Shown: positions 60,985 through 64,000 of the stretch, one piece after another
Numbering within the stretch: the stretch's first letter is position 1
Layout: each line of letters begins with the position of its first letter
Assembly: GCF_003013395.1 (NCBI RefSeq)
Contig: NZ_PXZM01000035.1
Coordinates: 1 to 64,000, forward strand
DNA from: Brevibacillus fortis
GTDB taxonomy: Bacteria; Bacillota; Bacilli; Brevibacillales; Brevibacillaceae
Reading direction: 5' to 3'
DNA length: 64,000 nucleotides
Notes under the pieces: model-generated
What the model saw: the letters and a program-made list of their open reading frames with translations, nothing else
Database searches by the model: none
Told to the model about the DNA's origin: nothing
Program-made: the position numbers and the translations under genes

Positions 60985-62616
60985 ATGAAAAAGGGATTGG
61001 CAATCGCAACCTGTCTAACCTTGCTTTTCGGGGTACTAGCAGGGTGCTCAAACTCTTCCGCACCTGCAGAACCCACTGGCTCCAAAACACCGGCAGAAGC
61101 AACAAAAACAGAACCAATGGTGTTGAAATGGAGCATCAACAGTGAACCTCCTTCGATGGACCCTGGGATCGCCGTCGACGCAGATTCGTTTGACATGATT
61201 TACGCTGCCTTTGAAGGGCTGACCAGCTACGACGTGAACGGACAGCTCGTCAATGCAACGGCTGAGAGCTTCACCAACTCGCCGGATTACATGAACTACA
61301 CCTTCAAAATTCGCAAGGACGCAAAGTGGAGCAACGGAGATCCAGTCACCGCCCATGATTTCGTCTATGCGATCAAACGCAACCTCGATCCGAAAACAGC
61401 CTCCGAGTACGCCTACCAGCTTTACTACATTAAAGGAGGAGAGGAATACAATACAGGGAAAGGCAAAGCAGAAGATGTTGGCGTCAAAGCTGTAGACGAC
61501 TATACCGTCGAATTCAACCTGAAGTCACCGACTCCGTTTTTCCGTGAGCTGACCTTCTTCCCAACTCTCTTCCCGTTGCATCAAAAAACGCTGGAAGAAA
61601 ACCCGAAATGGGCTGACGAGGCGAAAACGATCGTGGGAAATGGTCCTTTCATCATGGATACGTGGGAGCACAAAAGCAAGATCGTCTTTACGAAAAACCC
61701 GAACTACTGGGACAAAAACAACGTCAAGCTCGACCGGATTGAAATCGCCATGATCGAGGACAACAATACAGCGTTCTCGATGTTTGAGAATGGCGACATC
61801 GACTGGGGCGGTTATCCTGCTTCGACGCTTCCTACAGATGCCATCCCTACGCTTAAAGATGCGGGCAAGCTGATGGTCGCGGATAATCCGGGCACACAAT
61901 CCGTCGTTTTTAATACAAACAAACCGCCGTTCAACAATAAAAAAATCCGTCAGGCCTTCGCTTATGCGATCAACCGTCAGGAAATCATCGATAACATTTT
62001 GCAGACCGGTGTTCCAGCCGCCTACGGGTGGGTACCGACTTCCATGGGCTTAAAACCAGACGGCTACTTTACAGAAGACCAGGCGAAAGCAAAAGCATTG
62101 CTGGAAGAAGGCATGAAGGAGCTCGGACTCTCGACCTTCCCGACTGTCACCTATACCTTTGACACGAATGATACTAATAAAAAGCTGGCCGAAGCCCTGC
62201 AAGACCAGTGGAAAAAAGCACTCGGCGTTAACGTGAAGCTGTATACGGCAGAGCTGAAGGTATACCGCGACATGAGATCGCAAGCCAACTTTGACATGAT
62301 TCGCTTCCAATGGGGCGCAGACTTCAACGACCCAATCAACTTCCTCGAGATGTTCCGTGACAAAACGGGCGGAAACAACCACCCGGATTGGGAAAATGCC
62401 AAGTTTAAAGAGCTGATCGACAAGAGCTACAACGAGCCTGATCTGGACGCACGTAAAAAGATCCTTTTAGAGGCAGAAACGATCCTCATGGAGGAAATGC
62501 CTTTGGCGCCGATCAACTTCCGGGGAAGTCCTTACGTGAAAAACGACAAGGTGAAGGATTTCATCATCTTCCCGCTGGGAGGCGCGTACTTCAAGTACAC
62601 CTCGATTAGTCAATAG
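60985..62616 (+). CDS. Oligopeptide ABC transporter substrate-binding lipoprotein (OppA/DppE-like)
   Basis: The 543-residue protein has a lipoprotein signal (GVLAGC, Cys21), then the class C binding-protein fold: KWSINSEPPSMDPGIAVDAD, FKIRKDAKWSNGDPVTAHDF and SVVFNTNKPPFNNKKIRQAF. AAGGGGG lies 6 nt before ATG 60985. No permease or ATPase genes are adjacent, so it is an orphan binding protein serving a transporter encoded elsewhere. Confidence 0.92.
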   Translation: MKKGLAIATCLTLLFGVLAGCSNSSAPAEPTGSKTPAEATKTEPMVLKWSINSEPPSMDPGIAVDADSFDMIYAAFEGLTSYDVNGQLVNATAESFTNSPDYMNYTFKIRKDAKWSNGDPVTAHDFVYAIKRNLDPKTASEYAYQLYYIKGGEEYNTGKGKAEDVGVKAVDDYTVEFNLKSPTPFFRELTFFPTLFPLHQKTLEENPKWADEAKTIVGNGPFIMDTWEHKSKIVFTKNPNYWDKNNVKLDRIEIAMIEDNNTAFSMFENGDIDWGGYPASTLPTDAIPTLKDAGKLMVADNPGTQSVVFNTNKPPFNNKKIRQAFAYAINRQEIIDNILQTGVPAAYGWVPTSMGLKPDGYFTEDQAKAKALLEEGMKELGLSTFPTVTYTFDTNDTNKKLAEALQDQWKKALGVNVKLYTAELKVYRDMRSQANFDMIRFQWGADFNDPINFLEMFRDKTGGNNHPDWENAKFKELIDKSYNEPDLDARKKILLEAETILMEEMPLAPINFRGSPYVKNDKVKDFIIFPLGGAYFKYTSISQ

Positions 62617-62640
62617 GTAAAAAAGTCTTATGTTTGTGCG

Positions 62641-62874
62641 AACATAGTGGTGTGGAAGAGAAAAACGGGCTCCCTCCGTTGGTGGCACGCCTACGAGGAA
62701 GCAGGGAAGTCCGTCTCCACTCCAAAAAGCGGTACATCGACCAAAAGCCACCCGATGGGCGGTAGCTTCTCGATGAAGAGGTTGGTCGACAGGCGTGTAC
62801 CGCTTTTTTCCGTTCCGACTGGGCGGACGCGCCAAGGCCTCCGGTCGCTCCGTTTTTCTCTTCCTCGCCGTAGC
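62641..62874 (-). repeat. Structured palindromic repeat, copy G (complete, minus strand)
   Basis: The outer stem is 15 bp and perfect (62654-62668 with 62850-62864), the inner stem 13 bp (62724-62736 with 62796-62808), continued by TCGACC / GGTCGA. The apical region is close to copy B. It fills the gap between the OppA gene and the shared terminator. Confidence 0.82.
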
Positions 62875-62913
62875 TTTTTGGATTCACGAGCTTCTTGAAA
62901 ACATATAATCCAA

Positions 62914-62960
62914 ACAAAACAGGCTGTACCTGTCACAATAGACGGTACAGCCTGTTTTAT
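62914..62960. terminator. Bidirectional terminator between OppA and the symporter gene
   Basis: AAAACAGGCTGTACC / GGTACAGCCTGTTTT, a 15-bp perfect stem between convergent genes. Confidence 0.9.
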
Positions 62961-62965
62961 TACAC

Positions 62966-64000
62966 TTACACAGTCAGCGTTTTTTGTTCGTTTCCGTGGT
63001 AGGCATTGGTATCCAGCTCTTTTGTCACTCTGCTCGTCAAGAGTCCAGACGTCATGCTTCCGCTCACGTTGAGCGCTGTGCGGCCCATGTCAATCAACGG
63101 CTCAACGGAGATAAGCAGACCGACAATTGCAATTGGCAGATTCATCGTGGACAAGACGAGCAGTGCTGCAAAGGTCGCCCCGCCCCCTACGCCTGCAACC
63201 CCGAAGGAGCTGAGTGCCACTACTGCGATCAGCGTCAGGATGAACGATGGTGTCAACGGATCAATTCCTGCGACTGGTGCTACCATGATGGCCAACATGG
63301 CCGGATACGTCCCTGCGCAACCGTTTTGTCCGATAGAGAGTCCAAAGGAGCCTGCGAAGTTGGCAGTCCCCTCAGGAACACCCATGCTTTGCTGCGTTTT
63401 TACATTCAGCGGCAACGCGCCGGCGCTCGTACGCGAAGTGAAGGCGAACGTCAGGACAGGGAATGCTTTTTTCACATAGGTGATTGGATTCAATCCTGCA
63501 AACGTCAACAGCAACAGATGGATGATAAACATGATGATCATTGCCACATACGAAGCGACAACGAACTTGCCCAGCTGCCAGATGGCATTGTAATCGCTGG
63601 TAGCTGCTACTCTGATCATGATTGCCAGTACTCCATATGGCGTCAGGCGCAAGATCAAAGTTACGATACGCATTGTAATCGTATGGAATGTATCCACAAT
63701 TTTCGCAAACAATTCAGCCTGCTCCGGATTTTTGCGTTTTACCCCTAGATAGGCAACACCGATAATCGCAGAGAAAATCACGACGGCAATCGTAGAAGTC
63801 GCCCGATCTCCAGTCAGATCGAGGAAAGGATTCGCAGGAAGCAGTTCCAGAATTTTGGCTGGCATGCTCAAGTTCTCGATATCACCTAAGCGCTGCTCCA
63901 CCTGTTCGATCCGAGCGGATTCTGCATCCCCTTGCTGGAATTGTGCCCCGTCGAGATTAAATGCCAAGGTAGTCGAAATCCCGATCGCTGCCGCGACAGC
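62966..64000 (-). CDS. Cystine/dicarboxylate:cation symporter (TcyP-like), N-terminus outside window
   Basis: The last 344 residues of a DAACS-family symporter are present; the frame is open to the right edge. Family segments include RLTPYGVLAIMIRVAATSDY, FAFTSRTSAGALPLNVKTQQ (the first re-entrant serine-rich loop), FGLSIGQNGCAGTYPAMLAI and SSFGVAGVGGGATFAALLVL. These fit the L-cystine transporter TcyP (about 460 residues). Cystine specificity is inferred from resemblance. Confidence 0.85.
   Translation of the reverse strand, partial: AVAAAIGISTTLAFNLDGAQFQQGDAESARIEQVEQRLGDIENLSMPAKILELLPANPFLDLTGDRATSTIAVVIFSAIIGVAYLGVKRKNPEQAELFAKIVDTFHTITMRIVTLILRLTPYGVLAIMIRVAATSDYNAIWQLGKFVVASYVAMIIMFIIHLLLLTFAGLNPITYVKKAFPVLTFAFTSRTSAGALPLNVKTQQSMGVPEGTANFAGSFGLSIGQNGCAGTYPAMLAIMVAPVAGIDPLTPSFILTLIAVVALSSFGVAGVGGGATFAALLVLSTMNLPIAIVGLLISVEPLIDMGRTALNVSGSMTSGLLTSRVTKELDTNAYHGNEQKTLTV

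Overview
The window looks like chromosome of an endospore-forming Bacillota, most likely Brevibacillus or a close Paenibacillaceae relative. The reasons are spore-coat transglutaminase Tgl, a B. subtilis-type streptothricin acetyltransferase SatA, a heterodimeric ABC exporter with the BmrC/BmrD sizes, strong AGGAGG ribosome sites with frequent GTG/TTG starts, and moderate GC. This genus call is inference. No rRNA, tRNA, CRISPR array, prophage or transposase gene was seen.

Layout: 0-11 kb holds motAB, a ZIP metal transporter, an XRE regulator with peptide deformylase, a flavin reductase, an ankyrin lipoprotein, an internally duplicated secreted protein, a chemotaxis receptor, a sarcosine/N-methyltryptophan oxidase and tgl. 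11.4-12.8 kb is an accessory patch: satA lies between two outward-pointing copies of a structured repeat. 12.8-31 kb carries transporters, a cidR-cidA-cidB set, a Big_2-repeat secreted protein, a ROK regulator, metA, a glutamate dehydrogenase, pncB, a MOSC protein, rluF, thrC, a cold-shock gene, a Crp/Fnr regulator with a divergent hydrolase, and a MocR regulator with a divergent EamA transporter.

30.6-33.9 kb holds two tandem paralogous ECF sigma/membrane anti-sigma cassettes sharing a promoter motif. 34.5-38.8 kb is a bmrCD-like drug exporter behind a leader with short ORFs and hairpins, suggesting attenuation. 39.4-45.7 kb has a Ktr-type potassium channel subunit, then a YfcC transporter and M20 peptidase expressed from a textbook sigma-54 promoter, with the divergent sigma-54 activator beside it. 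46-55 kb has regulators, a YczE-like membrane protein, a lipoprotein, a methyltransferase and a four-gene iron/tetrapyrrole uptake operon that includes a ferrochelatase-family enzyme. 55-64 kb has an abgA/abgB-like hydrolase pair with a nearby regulator, a secreted GWVV-repeat protein, an OppA lipoprotein and a truncated cystine/dicarboxylate symporter.

The main unexplained signal is a dispersed family of about 215-235 bp intergenic elements (full copies at 45943-46163, 58172-58394, 58448-58663 and 62641-62874; partial or reduced copies at 1-98, 11421-11630, 12511-12568 and 45748-45847). Each full copy has a long outer stem and an inner stem. The stem sequences differ between copies yet pair perfectly within a copy, while the junction and both termini are conserved. 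That is the pattern expected of a structured RNA or of a palindromic mobile element under structural selection. I do not recognise it as a named family.
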